Notes: generated by a model not told the origin, from the sequence alone. DNA of 55,016 bases from Funiculus sociatus GB2-C1 (GCF_039962115.1 NZ_JAMPKJ010000040.1:1-55016), one strand, 5' to 3'; shown: positions 1 to 9,557, counted from the first letter of the stretch. Made by a program: numbers and translations.

Positions 1-90
1 CTTTTGTTACTTCAAGATATCAAACGATTCCAGCAGTTGGCTCGCACGCAAGGTTTAGACATTTCTGTCTCTGGCTGGCAGTATGGGTAA
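1..90 (+). CDS. C-terminal tail of a gene entering from the left (partial)
   Basis: Frame 1 is open from the window edge to a TAA at 88-90 and gives 29 residues ending in SGWQYG. The body of the gene lies outside the window, so no family can be assigned. Chance openness over 90 bases is possible, hence the low confidence. Confidence 0.35.
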   Translation, partial: LLLLQDIKRFQQLARTQGLDISVSGWQYG

Positions 91-319
91 TTGAGAATGG
101 TGCAAGATGTCAGTTAAAACGGGTTGAAAATGTCTGCCAGTTAGCTTTAGCTAACTTTGGCTTTCAGCCCGAAATTTATTTCTGGGCTGACTAATGCCTT
201 GACCTGAATGATGAACGGTATGATGAGGATGATTTCATTGGGACAGCTAGGCGGCTTTGGGTGCAAGGTGGTTGGCATCCGCCCAAGAGAAGATCCGTGT
301 CAACAAGAGTAGCGATCGC
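91..319. other. Intergenic stretch with a hairpin, no gene recognised
   Basis: All frames are broken by stops. A GC-rich inverted repeat (TCAGCCC at 164-170, GGGCTGA at 184-190) forms a hairpin about 74 bases after the stop of the entering gene. It could be its terminator or a dispersed palindrome. A short open segment at about 215-310 looks protein-like but has no start and no recognised family. Confidence 0.5.
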
Positions 320-610
320 TTACTCACTTTCCTCAACTTTCTTGTGAGTTGCTAACCCAGCGATAAAAGCGCCTAAAATTGCCCCAGTCCACAAGCCAGT
401 CGTGCTGCCTTGCATAAACGATCCTGGCATCACCAAAGCTTTGCAAACTGGCTTGTAGCCCGGTATAGGCAAGGTATGACGCGCCCCATTTTCACACTGT
501 TGGGAGTGGGCAGCCCAGCTAAGTTGTCCGCCCGCGTAGGCACCGAAAAAGCCCGATGCCAGTGCTATAAATGTGCAAATTAGGGTTCGGTTTTGAGGTA
601 GCTTTCTCAT
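320..610 (-). CDS. Small hypothetical membrane protein (96 aa)
   Basis: Two hydrophobic segments are visible: residues about 9-28 (a possible signal or transmembrane helix, glycine and alanine rich) and about 72-88 (LWTGAILGAFIAGLA). Between them lies a loop with two cysteines (C39 and C56), which could form a disulfide if the loop is outside the cytoplasm. The tail is charged (HKKVEESE). The gene follows ppc on the same strand, but a 22-bp perfect inverted repeat lies between them, so it is probably transcribed separately. I do not recognise a family; the two-helix layout and same-strand position are the only support. Confidence 0.6.
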   Translation of the reverse strand: MRKLPQNRTLICTFIALASGFFGAYAGGQLSWAAHSQQCENGARHTLPIPGYKPVCKALVMPGSFMQGSTTGLWTGAILGAFIAGLATHKKVEESE

Positions 611-618
611 AGCTAATT

Positions 619-667
619 GCTAATAGCTAAAAGGTAAAATATTGAATTTTACCTTTTAGCTATTAGC
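619..667 (-). terminator. Perfect 22-bp inverted repeat after ppc
   Basis: Bases 619-640 and 646-667 are exact reverse complements separated by a 5-base loop. On the minus strand the hairpin comes 10 bases after the ppc stop and precedes the small membrane protein gene. The stem is AT-rich and has no long T run, so it may be a dispersed palindrome that also ends transcription. Confidence 0.55.
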
Positions 668-676
668 CTTTTTAGA

Positions 677-3600
677 TCAACCTGTATTCCGCATTCCGGC
701 GGCGATGCCGTTAATAGTTAACAGCGCGCCGCGCAGCAATTCGCCTTTACTGTAACGAGAGTGAACAACGCCGGATGCGGCTTGTTTCCCATGATGGCGG
801 AGGCGTTTGAGCAGAGAGACTTGCAAGAAGCCTAGGGGTACGATAGTGCCGTTGCGTAACTGCACGGAACGCTGGAGGACTGGATCGCCTTCCAAAAGCT
901 TTTGATGACCTGTGATGCTGAGAACTAAATCGCAAGTAAGGTGAAATTCTTGGGCAATTTGTTCATACAAAGCTTCAAAGCGATCGCGATCTTCCGGTCG
1001 AGATAACTCGCGCACGTAGTGGTGAGCAATCTGCAAGTCTACCTTCGAGAGGGTCATTTCTGCCTTGGAAATGACCATTTTGAAGAAAGGCCATTTGAAG
1101 TAGAAATAGCGCAGCAGCTTCAGATTTTCCTCTGGCTCCTCGCTCAAGAACTCTTGCAACGCTGTACCGACACCGTACCAACTCGGTAGCAGGAAGCGGC
1201 TTTGCGTCCAGCTAAACACCCAAGGAATCGCACGCAGACTAGCTAAATCTTTCTTACCACCACGACGGGCTGGACGAGAGCTGATTTGCAATTGGCTGAT
1301 TTCTTCGATAGGCGTTACCTGGTGGAAGAAATCCACTAAGTCTGGCTGCTCGTAAATCAGGGCGCGATAATGTGATCGCGATCGCGTCGCCAACTCTTCC
1401 ATAATTTCATTCCAGGGCTGAATATCATCAAACCCCGTCTGCAACAAGCTTGCCTGAATTACAGCCGTCGTTACTGCTTCCAGATTGTAAAGGGCTAACT
1501 CTGGCAACGAGTATTTAGAAGCTAGAACTTCCCCCTGTTCGGTAATTTTGATCCGACCGTTAATCGTGTGACCTGGTTGCGCCAATATCGCCTCGTATGC
1601 TGGCCCACCGCCACGACCTACCGAGCCGCCGCGTCCGTGGAAGATGCGTAAAGCGACACCGTATTCCTCAGAGATTTTCTGGAGAATTTTCTGAGCCTTG
1701 TGAATTTCCCAATTACTGCTCAAGAACCCGGAATCTTTGTTGCTGTCGGAATAACCCAACATCACTTCTTGCAGAGACGTTACCATCCCATTCTCTAAAC
1801 CGTTGTAGCCTCCGGCAAGGCAAGCGCGATACAAAGGCAGCTCAAACAGGCTTGCCATGACTGTGGGCGAACGCTTCAGGTCTTCCACCGTTTCAAACAG
1901 CGGCACTACCATGATGCTGCTGGTGCCTGTGGCGGGGTCATATAGACCTGCTTCCTTTGCCAGCAACAGCACTTCGAGAATGTCGCTAGCTTCGCGACTC
2001 ATGCTGATGATGTAAGTTCGGCAAATTTGCGGGCCAAACTCCTGCTGTAGCTGCCGCAGCATTCGGAAAGTTTCAATCGTTTCGCAAACTTTCTCAGAAA
2101 ACGGCAGTTCTGCTGGGATTAGGGGTCGCCTAGTTTGGAGTTCAGTTGCTAACCAGAGCGATCGCTCTGCTTCCGTCATCTGATTGTAGGACTTGGGCAG
2201 AATTTGCAGGTACTCGGCAATCTCGTTCATTGCGTCCGAGTGGCGAGTGCTTTCCTGGCGCATATCCAGTTCTGCCAACTTAAACCCATAAATTTCCACC
2301 TGGCAAATCAAATTTTCCAGGTCGCGGCACGATAAACCTGTTTCATTCAGGTTGCGCTCTATCAGCCGCAGTTCTTCCAAAAACTCTATTCCTGAGCGGT
2401 ACATGGTGGGGTCTTGGTTTCCAATAACTTGCCCATGCAGGTTTGATCCATCAGAAATTTGCCGATTGCGATCGCGGGTATTTTCCAACCGTCGTTGGAT
2501 GTATGCCAGCTTCAGCCGATAAGGTTCTTGCCGATAGCGAACTGCCAGTTGCTCGTACACTTCTGGCATTTGCGACCGATCTTGCTCCAAGGAATCGAGC
2601 AAATCTGGCAAAACATCGCTCCAGTGCAACGACAGGCTCAATAGATTCGTCAGCTGTCGCAACGACTGGACATATTTCTCTAACACCAAATCGCGCTGAT
2701 AGCAAGCTGTTTGCCAAGTTACTAGGGGCGTTACAGAAGGGTTGCCATCCCGGTCTGACCCTACCCAAGAACCGAACTTGCAGAAGTTATTACTCGGAGG
2801 AGTTAATCCTTTAAAAGAATCTTTCAAAGCGTGTTTCAGGCGCTGATACAGTTGGGGAATTGCATCAAACAAAACTTCCTGGAAGTAATGCAGGGTGTAA
2901 TCCACCTCATCCAGCACTGTCGGCTTAAATTGGTGCAGTTCGTCGGTGCGCCACCAGAGGCGAATTTCTTCCGTAAGCTGTTCGACGCAGGCTTCCGCCT
3001 CCCAGGAAGAACTCAAGCCCAAAGCTCGAAATTCTTCTTCTGCCTGATCTAGCTGTTGCAAAATTTTCGCAAGGCGCTGCTGTTTGCCTCGAATCGTGTG
3101 GCGGACGATTTCGGTGGGGTGAGCAGTGAATACTAACCGAATATCCAGATTGTCAATCAGTCGCTGGATTTGCTGCGGTGGCATATTCAACTGGCGCAAG
3201 TGGGGAAACAACCAGTGGAATGTCCCTTTGCTTTGTTTCGCCTCTGCCTCCTGAAACCAGTTTTTTTCCAGCATATCTGCGCCGAGTCCGCTGTTTTGCG
3301 CTTCCTTCTCCATTGCCGCACTGGACAAAATTGCTGAGTCCCCATCTCCTTGCGGACTAAGCGTTTTACGCGGCGCTGGCGCTAGTTCTCCAGGGGGGTA
3401 GCTATAAGTAGCACGGCGGGAGAGTTGTTGATCGCGCTGTTCGTAGTGCTGTTCAACGATGTTAATCAGCTGGAAGTATAGGGCAAAGGCGCGTGAAGCT
3501 CTGATGGCTTCGTTTAAGTCCAGCTTTTCAATCACCCGCGAAACTGACAACTCTGGAGATTCTGTGGCTTGCCCTTCTGGCGAACACATCGAACGTAGTT

Positions 3601-3751
3601 GATTTAGCAAATCGACCAGTTCTTGACCGCATTCTTGTTGGAGAACAGACTCCCACAAGTCCTCAACAACTTTGAGGCGATGGCGCAAAAATAGGTTAGA
3701 CGTGGAAGCGATCGTCAATTGCTGGTCGGACAAATGGACTAGGGAACTCAT
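677..3751 (-). CDS. ppc: Phosphoenolpyruvate carboxylase
   Basis: Carboxylates phosphoenolpyruvate with bicarbonate to oxaloacetate, the anaplerotic reaction feeding the TCA cycle and aspartate-family amino acids; cytoplasmic homotetramer. At 1024 residues it has the usual cyanobacterial length. Visible signatures are VFTAHPTE at 207-214 with the catalytic His211, [15 protein letters not shown] at 327-341, [13 protein letters not shown] at 663-675, and the glycine loop [14 protein letters not shown] at 704-717 with the second essential His705. The C-terminus ends in the typical GMRNTG. Residues about 120-150 form a Pro/Ser-rich insertion that looks like a linker. The N-terminal phosphorylation serine motif of plant enzymes is not apparent. 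The gene stands alone, with a hairpin downstream and a heptamer repeat array upstream. The identity is not in doubt. Confidence 0.98.
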   Translation of the reverse strand: MSSLVHLSDQQLTIASTSNLFLRHRLKVVEDLWESVLQQECGQELVDLLNQLRSMCSPEGQATESPELSVSRVIEKLDLNEAIRASRAFALYFQLINIVEQHYEQRDQQLSRRATYSYPPGELAPAPRKTLSPQGDGDSAILSSAAMEKEAQNSGLGADMLEKNWFQEAEAKQSKGTFHWLFPHLRQLNMPPQQIQRLIDNLDIRLVFTAHPTEIVRHTIRGKQQRLAKILQQLDQAEEEFRALGLSSSWEAEACVEQLTEEIRLWWRTDELHQFKPTVLDEVDYTLHYFQEVLFDAIPQLYQRLKHALKDSFKGLTPPSNNFCKFGSWVGSDRDGNPSVTPLVTWQTACYQRDLVLEKYVQSLRQLTNLLSLSLHWSDVLPDLLDSLEQDRSQMPEVYEQLAVRYRQEPYRLKLAYIQRRLENTRDRNRQISDGSNLHGQVIGNQDPTMYRSGIEFLEELRLIERNLNETGLSCRDLENLICQVEIYGFKLAELDMRQESTRHSDAMNEIAEYLQILPKSYNQMTEAERSLWLATELQTRRPLIPAELPFSEKVCETIETFRMLRQLQQEFGPQICRTYIISMSREASDILEVLLLAKEAGLYDPATGTSSIMVVPLFETVEDLKRSPTVMASLFELPLYRACLAGGYNGLENGMVTSLQEVMLGYSDSNKDSGFLSSNWEIHKAQKILQKISEEYGVALRIFHGRGGSVGRGGGPAYEAILAQPGHTINGRIKITEQGEVLASKYSLPELALYNLEAVTTAVIQASLLQTGFDDIQPWNEIMEELATRSRSHYRALIYEQPDLVDFFHQVTPIEEISQLQISSRPARRGGKKDLASLRAIPWVFSWTQSRFLLPSWYGVGTALQEFLSEEPEENLKLLRYFYFKWPFFKMVISKAEMTLSKVDLQIAHHYVRELSRPEDRDRFEALYEQIAQEFHLTCDLVLSITGHQKLLEGDPVLQRSVQLRNGTIVPLGFLQVSLLKRLRHHGKQAASGVVHSRYSKGELLRGALLTINGIAAGMRNTG

Positions 3752-3854
3752 AGAGTCTATTCTCGCTCAAGAAGAATAATCAACTAATTTTAGGGGTAAT
3801 TGTCTCAGCTAGTGGTTTCACTGAACACTATCTAGAGAATAGGAAATAAGGTAT

Positions 3855-3900
3855 AGGGGATTGGGGACTGGGGATTGGGGATTGGGGATTAGGGGCTAGG
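3855..3900. repeat. Heptameric short tandem repeat (GGGGATT type) upstream of ppc
   Basis: Imperfect tandem copies of a 7-base unit (GGGGATT, GGGGACT, AGGGGCT) sit about 100 bases upstream of the ppc start. This is the cyanobacterial STRR class and is the reverse complement of the CCCCAAT arrays at 5244 and 38469. Confidence 0.85.
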
Positions 3901-3941
3901 GAGGAGGAAAGGAGAAAAAGTGGTTTCCTCCTTCCAGTGGT

Positions 3942-4187
3942 CTACTCTAGAATTTCGACTTGTGAGTGCTTTTCTGAATCAGGGAAGTGGAGAACTGGCA
4001 AGCGATCGCCTCGGAATACTTCCTCGCTGCCTTGACCTATAGCTGATAGCAAATCGCTGGCAGCTTTGATGCCCACAATCCCCAGTAGCATTGGCACTGT
4101 GGCTAAACTTAACCAGATTCCCGGTGATGGTGCCGATGAATCTGCATCTCTTGTGCTTGACTGTACCTTTTTAGTGGGAGTTTGCAT
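3942..4187 (-). CDS. Small hypothetical membrane protein (81 aa)
   Basis: An 81-residue product with a polar Ser/Thr-rich N-terminus, one hydrophobic stretch at about 23-38 (GIWLSLATVPMLLGIV), then a conserved-looking tail containing GQGSEEVFRGDRLPVLHFP. It probably has a single membrane anchor with the tail on one face. It lies upstream of ppc on the same strand but is separated by about 190 bases holding a repeat array. I recall similar short proteins in cyanobacteria but cannot name a function. Confidence 0.6.
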   Translation of the reverse strand: MQTPTKKVQSSTRDADSSAPSPGIWLSLATVPMLLGIVGIKAASDLLSAIGQGSEEVFRGDRLPVLHFPDSEKHSQVEILE

Positions 4188-4690
4188 AGGGAGGGTTAAA
4201 GATGAGTTCCAGATGATTTTAGGGAAAATAAGACTAACAAGGTGAGATTTTCAACACCTTGGGGGCGCTGATATCTTTAGTTTATTCCCCAGAAAATCAG
4301 AGCGATCGCCTTCGCAATATTAGTATGGAGCAAGTGCGTTTACCATTTCTGTTTTCTGAGAAATAGCGCCTCATGCGCTGCCAATGCTTTCAGTGTGTAG
4401 CTTAAGGAGTGTCTGCCTTGTGCTTTGACTATTGGCGCTAGAAGCAATTGTACAGACCCTTTAGAATTTTGGGGCTGTTAATACTTGCTGAAGTAGAAAG
4501 TATGAAGTATTAAATATGAAGTGTGAAGTGTGAATTATACCTTAAAATTTTGGGTTAAATCTAGTTTTGCCGATTTGGTGATATACAACTGTAGTGCTAC
4601 CGTAAGCTTCTCCAAACGACAAGGGCTAGGGCCATTGTTCATGCTTCATTATTTCTACCGTCTTCATTTGCAAGTCCAGGGTACAAGTTT
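4188..4690. other. 500-bp gene-free region
   Basis: No open frame worth calling. It contains one HIP1-like GCGATCGC, and at about 4498-4540 irregular short direct repeats of TATGAAGT/TGTGAAGTG. It separates divergently transcribed genes and so should hold promoters for both, but no convincing -35/-10 pair is visible. Confidence 0.5.
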
Positions 4691-7600
4691 GTGATGTTGG
4701 ATACCGATCAGATCGCCCATACAGGGAGTCAATCCTCCCTCGCCCAGTGGGTTCACCGCGCTATCGGTCTTCCGGAAGTGCGCCTCCGATTTCGCCTGCG
4801 GGGAAATAACCTGCATATTCTTTGTGAAGGTTCTGAATGCCCGCCTTCGGGGACAGTTGTCAGTCGGTTTGTGCAAGCACTCAAGGTTAAAGATCAGGCA
4901 TCTGGGTTTCCCGCACAAGCAGATCCCATCGACCAGGTAATTTTCTACGGTCGTGCTTTAGGTTGCCATCGTCCAGACTGGGTAAAGCAAATTCCTCTAC
5001 AAGAGCTTAACCCGCATCAGTCAACTGCTGCCAGTAAGGTCGAGACGAGCGACGAGCCACAAGCGACGACTGAAGATGAGCTGACAGTTTCTAATCGCAG
5101 TCTAGCCCGGTCTGGTCAACCAGAAGCGATCGCGCGATATTTGGGCGAAACTCTCACTCCTCTGGGAGTTGGTGTCAAAGTAGCAATTAAGAATCTTCCG
5201 GCGCGGGAGAAGGGAACAGAGGTAGACAAGGTGGGTTCCTTGTCCCCAATCCCCAATCCCCAATCCCCAATCCCCAATCCCCAATCCCCAATCCGCCGTC
5301 TTTGGATTCTTTGTGAGTCCGACTACAGCCCTGATGAGTCCTTGCTGGCGCAACCTGTGGCTCAACAGTTGCGGAATCTGAAGCTGGAAGGGTTTCTGGA
5401 TGCAGTAATTTGCTCTCAGGTGAGGGGAGAAAAAACCCGCGATTGGCTGCTGCGAGTGGATCTAACTCCCCCAGAAGAAATGCTCAAAGATTGGGCGCGT
5501 TGGGGAGACATTCAAGCGATCGCCCGCTTGCTTAATCAAGCGTTACAGCCTGATGGGATGCAAATTTCCGCTGTTCTCAAAGACGTAACGCTGCATTTAT
5601 TCTGTAGCAAAACGGGAGCAGGAGAAGAAACCGCACCAGACAAACAAACTGCTATGGGAGCGATCGCGCCTGTATTAGAAATTTTGGCACCGCAAGGCAT
5701 CCAAGCTGCAACAGTTTATGGTGTCGAAACCCACGGCTTGTCGTCAGTACCAGAACAGGAAACGCCGATTTGGATCGACTGGCTGAATTTACCAGCGACA
5801 GTGCAACCAGCCTTAACAGAATCTACCTTGAAGCTGGCTCAACATGGCGACTTGAAGGCAATTCAGTTTTTATTGGAACGCTTACTGAATCCGGATCTGG
5901 AAGAACGATTAGAAACAGGTGGCATTAGTTTATCCCTGCGTCGCAAACAAGATTTGTTGCACTTTATGAGTGAGGCGCTCATCTGTCCGCAACAGTCGGT
6001 TGTGGGGCCACCGATTGCTAAGTTCGTTCGGCAACTAGCGATTCCGGGAGTTGCTGGAGTGAGAATATATGGCCGTCGCGCTGGTAAATCATCCCCCTTA
6101 TGGCAGATGGGCGCTGATTTTGTGGCTCGGAAGCGATTGGTGCCGGAAGCTACCCCAGAATTTGCCGCTAGCGATGCTTATCTGGGAGAACTTCTCTCTC
6201 CCACAGACGAACCAGTTCTGCGTCCCGATGTCACCAAAGAAGATGTAAAAGCTGCTGCTTCTGCCGCATCTGGGAATTTAATCAGGCTGGTTCAACAAAT
6301 GTTATCCGCCTCCCAGCTGTTTATTCCCACCTTGGAAATAAAAGACTTGGCACCAGCCGGAGCGAGTAAAACCAGTACCTCAATTTACAATTATTACCAA
6401 GGTTTCAAAGTTGCCTTGGTTTGGGGCGTGCTGGGATTATTGTTGACGGTGCAAACAGATTGGCTTTTGACTCAAATGCTGAAGTCAAAGCCGCAGCTGG
6501 CTCAGTCGTCCGCTTTTAGTGGTAGAAAAATAGGTCAAGGTCAACAGACAACAGACGCAACTTTGCCGAAGCTGTCTTTGCAAAAATCCCCCGGTGCGAA
6601 TGCCCGTGCATTCAACTCCCAAGGCTTTACTCGCGACGGTGATAGTAGTGTCACGGTGAGTAAGTTAAATAGAGGTAATGCGTCATCCGTGGCAATTCTG
6701 GCAGCAGCGCGATCGCCCAATCCTTCTTTTAACAACCGTCTGTTAGACGAAAAGCTGGCTCTTTACCAACAGTTGTTGACCCAACGCCGGGGCGTTCCCC
6801 CAGATGTTTTAATTGTCGGGAGTTCTAGGGCAATGCGGGGTATCGACCCGACAGCACTCGAAGATGCTCTTGCTGCACAAGGATATCCAGGTGTTAAGGT
6901 GTTTAACTTTGGCATCAACGGTGCCACTGCACAAGTTGTAGACTTTCAACTGCGCCAAGTTTTGACATCAGAGCAATTGCCAAAATTAATTATTTGGGCG
7001 GATGGGGCGCGGGCATTTAATAGCGGTCGCGTGGATACCACCTTCAGCGCGATCGCTGCTTCCAGAGGATTCAAGCAATTGCTCGCCGGAACCTTCCCCA
7101 AACAAAGTTCAACTGCTGCTCCTCCGGGTCAAACTGCGATCGCGCCCGCAACCGAAGAAGGCGCAAGTGCTTCCTTATCACAAAGTTACCAAGCAGTCAA
7201 TAGCTGGCTGAATGAAAAGCTGGGAACAGTTTCCCAAGGTTATACCCAGCGCGACCAGATGAAAGCGTGGCTTCGGGATCACTATGCTGCCTGGGTGAAA
7301 CCAGCACCGCTGAAAACAACTGTTGAGGAAGATACCGAAACCCCCCAAGAAGCCGAAGCCCGTGAAGCCGCCATTGATTTTGATGGTTTCCTACCCCTCT
7401 CAGTTCGGTTTAATCCCGCTACTTACTATCAGCGGTATGCCAGAGTCAGCGGCAGCTATGACAGCGACTATGAAAGCTTTAAAATGGATGGCACCCAAGC
7501 CGAAGCTATGGATAAGCTGCTGAAATTTAGCCAAGATAAGCAAATTCCGATTGTTTTCGTCAACCTGCCCCTCACCCAAGATTACTTAGACCCAGTACGC

Positions 7601-7801
7601 ACAGAACATGAGCAAGCATTTCAGCAATATATGCGATCGCTTTCCCTACAAAAAGGACTGATTTTCAGAGACTTAAGTCAGCTTTATCCCACCAAACATG
7701 ACTACTTTTCTGACCCCAGCCACCTCAACCGCTACGGTGCCTATGAAGTCTCCAATCAGCTTGCTAAAGACCCAATGATTCCTTGGATAAAAAAAGATTA
7801 A
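4691..7801 (+). CDS. Membrane-anchored SGNH/DUF1574-type protein with four N-terminal repeats
   Basis: A 1036-residue product. The N-terminal half (about 17-476) holds four divergent copies of a roughly 100-residue unit; the last three open with a G-(D/Q)-x-(Q/E/K)-A-I motif (near 142, 272 and 387). A single transmembrane helix follows at about 571-597, then an SGNH-hydrolase-like domain: GSSRAMRG with Ser711, and near the end a D-x-x-H block (D1008, H1011 in SDPSHLN). The hydrolase-like half should be periplasmic. Together with the MBOAT gene 54 bases downstream, it resembles AlgJ/AlgX-AlgI pairs that O-acetylate polysaccharides, so acylation of an exported glycan is inferred. Residues about 185-203 (PIPNPQS repeated) are encoded by a CCCCAAT heptamer array. 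The start is GTG 4691 or ATG 4694. Family assignment (cyanobacterial DUF1574) is from memory of the domain pattern. Confidence 0.85.
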   Translation: MMLDTDQIAHTGSQSSLAQWVHRAIGLPEVRLRFRLRGNNLHILCEGSECPPSGTVVSRFVQALKVKDQASGFPAQADPIDQVIFYGRALGCHRPDWVKQIPLQELNPHQSTAASKVETSDEPQATTEDELTVSNRSLARSGQPEAIARYLGETLTPLGVGVKVAIKNLPAREKGTEVDKVGSLSPIPNPQSPIPNPQSPIRRLWILCESDYSPDESLLAQPVAQQLRNLKLEGFLDAVICSQVRGEKTRDWLLRVDLTPPEEMLKDWARWGDIQAIARLLNQALQPDGMQISAVLKDVTLHLFCSKTGAGEETAPDKQTAMGAIAPVLEILAPQGIQAATVYGVETHGLSSVPEQETPIWIDWLNLPATVQPALTESTLKLAQHGDLKAIQFLLERLLNPDLEERLETGGISLSLRRKQDLLHFMSEALICPQQSVVGPPIAKFVRQLAIPGVAGVRIYGRRAGKSSPLWQMGADFVARKRLVPEATPEFAASDAYLGELLSPTDEPVLRPDVTKEDVKAAASAASGNLIRLVQQMLSASQLFIPTLEIKDLAPAGASKTSTSIYNYYQGFKVALVWGVLGLLLTVQTDWLLTQMLKSKPQLAQSSAFSGRKIGQGQQTTDATLPKLSLQKSPGANARAFNSQGFTRDGDSSVTVSKLNRGNASSVAILAAARSPNPSFNNRLLDEKLALYQQLLTQRRGVPPDVLIVGSSRAMRGIDPTALEDALAAQGYPGVKVFNFGINGATAQVVDFQLRQVLTSEQLPKLIIWADGARAFNSGRVDTTFSAIAASRGFKQLLAGTFPKQSSTAAPPGQTAIAPATEEGASASLSQSYQAVNSWLNEKLGTVSQGYTQRDQMKAWLRDHYAAWVKPAPLKTTVEEDTETPQEAEAREAAIDFDGFLPLSVRFNPATYYQRYARVSGSYDSDYESFKMDGTQAEAMDKLLKFSQDKQIPIVFVNLPLTQDYLDPVRTEHEQAFQQYMRSLSLQKGLIFRDLSQLYPTKHDYFSDPSHLNRYGAYEVSNQLAKDPMIPWIKKD
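5244..5292 (+). repeat. Seven perfect CCCCAAT heptamers inside a coding sequence
   Basis: Seven uninterrupted copies (49 bp) lie in frame within the SGNH/DUF1574 gene and encode a seven-residue period, P-Q-S-P-I-P-N. None of the three forward frames contains a stop within the array. Since 7 is not a multiple of 3, gain or loss of one copy would shift the downstream frame. Confidence 0.95.
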
Positions 7802-7813
7802 GAAGGCAAAGTT

Positions 7814-7840
7814 AAAAATTAAAAAGCAGTTTTAATTTTT
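7814..7840 (+). repeat. AT-rich inverted repeat between the O-acylation genes
   Basis: AAAAATTAAAA (7814-7824) and TTTTAATTTTT (7830-7840) are exact inverted repeats with a 5-base loop, between the upstream stop and the MBOAT start. It is a weak hairpin and unlikely to block transcription completely. Confidence 0.5.
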
Positions 7841-7855
7841 AATTTCTAATAAACT

Positions 7856-9436
7856 ATGACATTCATTTCGCTTACTTACGCACTTTTCCTGGTCAGCGTC
7901 CTGGGTATTTATTGGTCATTACAGCAGCAAAAATCGCAGATGTGGGCGCTGCTAATTGTCAGTTTGGTTTTCTATACCTCACTGCAAGCCCCAACGTTAG
8001 TAAAAGAGCAAACCTGGCTGCAACTTTTAGCATCGCCACAAGTCGCTTACGTTCCCCTGCTTTTGGTTATTACTCTAATTAACTTCCGTCTGGGAAAGGC
8101 AATTGGAGAAAATACAGCATTAGGACTTTACGCCACAGACCCTAATGAAGATTGGCAGTTCGATCAAGCTTTTTGGAATCGGCAGCGACTGAAGCTTTTA
8201 TGGTTAGGAATTGTACTAAATGTTTTGTTGCTCTTGAGCTTCAAATACATACCTTTTTTATTGAACTCGGTAGCAGGTTTTTACGGACAATTGACTGGAA
8301 CCCCGCTACCAGTTGCGGCAAATACCGCCAGTTGGGTCAGCACTAACTTAATAGCACCCTTAGGCTTGAGTTTCTTTTCTTTTGAGTGCATTGCTTACTT
8401 AATTGATGTGTATCGCGGTGCGCCAGCACAAGAGCGGTTTCTAAATTTTGCCGCCTACAAATTATTTTTCCCCAAGTTGATTGCTGGGCCGATTACTCGT
8501 TATCATCAATTCTCAGCTCAGCTGAAAACCCTACAATTTCCGACACTAAACCAGATTACAGAAGGACTCTGGCTGATTGCCTGCGGTGCAGTAAAAAAAG
8601 CACTCATTGCAGACAGATTGGGAATTTTTGTTGATTTGTGTTTTGGCAACTTAGAACGGGCTGGCAGCGGGGATTTGTGGTTAGCGATCGCTGCCTACGG
8701 ACTGCAACTTTATTTAGATTTTAGCGGGTATGTAGACATTGCTCGTGGCAGTGCAATTCTGTTGGGATTTCATCTGCCAGAGAATTTTGACTTTCCCTAC
8801 TTCAGTACCAGCATTGCCGAATTTTGGCGACGCTGGCATATTACTCTCGGCGATTGGTTGCGGAATTACCTTTATTTTCCCTTGGGCGGTTCGCGGCAGG
8901 GGCTGAGACGCACCTGCGTCAACTTACTAATTGTGATGCTGATTGCCGGGATTTGGCATGGTGCCGCCTGGGGATATGTCGTTTGGGGCGCAATTCATGG
9001 TATCGGCCTGGTTGTTCACAGACTCACAGAAGACCACTCCCATCGGTCGGAGAAAGCTAGGAAGTGGTGGCAAAGCTTTCCTGGTCTAGTTGTTGCATGG
9101 CTGTTAACTCAGACAATGGTGTTCGTGTCTTGGGTGTTTTTCCGACTGCCGAATCTGAAACAATCGGGTTTGGTAATTCAACGTCTCTGGGGTCATCCAG
9201 CTGATGCCCAGTTTGCCGCTAAGGTCTACGGCGAGGCAATTGGTTTGGATCAATCCCAATTGACTTTTTTGCTTTGGATTCTGGTGGCATTAATGTTCTT
9301 CGTATATACAGTACACCGGGGTCTAAAGTTACAGCTGAATTGGCCTGTGAAGCTGCTGCTGGTGCCACTGTGTCTCTACGTGGTCTGGGTATTTGCGCCC
9401 CAAGGCGGTCTACCTTACATTTATTTCGATTTCTAG
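7856..9436 (+). CDS. MBOAT-family O-acyltransferase (AlgI-like)
   Basis: A 526-residue polytopic membrane protein of the membrane-bound O-acyltransferase family. In AlgI/DltB-like members this protein passes acyl groups across the inner membrane to an exported polysaccharide. Visible family landmarks: SFFSFECIAYLIDVYRG and KLIAGPITRYHQF in the first half, the RRWHITLGDWLRNYLYFPLGG block with His328, and AGIWHGAAWG with the invariant His368. Hydrophobic helices cover most of the length, with the first at the very N-terminus. It follows the SGNH/DUF1574 gene on the same strand, and a long palindrome ends the unit. The partner gene suggests acylation of an exopolysaccharide or lipopolysaccharide; the actual acceptor cannot be read from sequence. 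Confidence 0.93.
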   Translation: MTFISLTYALFLVSVLGIYWSLQQQKSQMWALLIVSLVFYTSLQAPTLVKEQTWLQLLASPQVAYVPLLLVITLINFRLGKAIGENTALGLYATDPNEDWQFDQAFWNRQRLKLLWLGIVLNVLLLLSFKYIPFLLNSVAGFYGQLTGTPLPVAANTASWVSTNLIAPLGLSFFSFECIAYLIDVYRGAPAQERFLNFAAYKLFFPKLIAGPITRYHQFSAQLKTLQFPTLNQITEGLWLIACGAVKKALIADRLGIFVDLCFGNLERAGSGDLWLAIAAYGLQLYLDFSGYVDIARGSAILLGFHLPENFDFPYFSTSIAEFWRRWHITLGDWLRNYLYFPLGGSRQGLRRTCVNLLIVMLIAGIWHGAAWGYVVWGAIHGIGLVVHRLTEDHSHRSEKARKWWQSFPGLVVAWLLTQTMVFVSWVFFRLPNLKQSGLVIQRLWGHPADAQFAAKVYGEAIGLDQSQLTFLLWILVALMFFVYTVHRGLKLQLNWPVKLLLVPLCLYVVWVFAPQGGLPYIYFDF

Positions 9437-9437
9437 A

Positions 9438-9467
9438 AGATAGAGGGCGCGATCGCGCCCTCTATCT
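9438..9467 (+). terminator. 30-bp perfect palindrome after the MBOAT gene, centred on HIP1
   Basis: The bases from AGATAGAGGG to its exact complement form a 15+15 palindrome with no spacer. It begins 2 bases after the MBOAT stop codon and is centred on GCGATCGC. Position and GC content suit a terminator, though only two T residues follow. Confidence 0.7.
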
Positions 9468-9551
9468 CTTAATGTGCCGTTGATGAGCTTCACGTCCTAC
9501 CATAACCAGCGATCGCTCTGCTACACATAAGTAAACCTGACGTTACCTATT

Positions 9552-9557
9552 TATAAT
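9552..9557 (+). promoter_or_regulatory. Candidate -10 box (TATAAT) of psbA
   Basis: A consensus TATAAT lies 120 bases upstream of the psbA ATG in an otherwise AT-rich leader. No clear TTGACA is found 16-18 bases upstream, so the -35 element is weak or replaced by an activator site. The implied 5' leader is about 110 bases. Confidence 0.5.

Noticed and set aside
215-310. Protein-like stretch (DERYDEDDFIG...) after the left-edge gene
   Set aside because: No start codon, no upstream continuity and no recognisable family; it may be a gene remnant but cannot be supported.
3855-3900. Possible CRISPR-like array
   Set aside because: Units are 7 bases with no spacers; the same is true of the arrays at 5244, 38411 and 52674. 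These are short tandem repeats.
4188-4690. tRNA or small RNA gene in the gene-free region
   Set aside because: No T-arm-like GGTTCGA/GTTCAAATC sequence with pairing arms was found here or in the other long gaps.
5102-5365. Minus-strand frame rich in GLGIGDWG repeats
   Set aside because: It is created by the GGGGATT strand of the heptamer array inside the SGNH/DUF1574 gene; the plus-strand gene explains the region.
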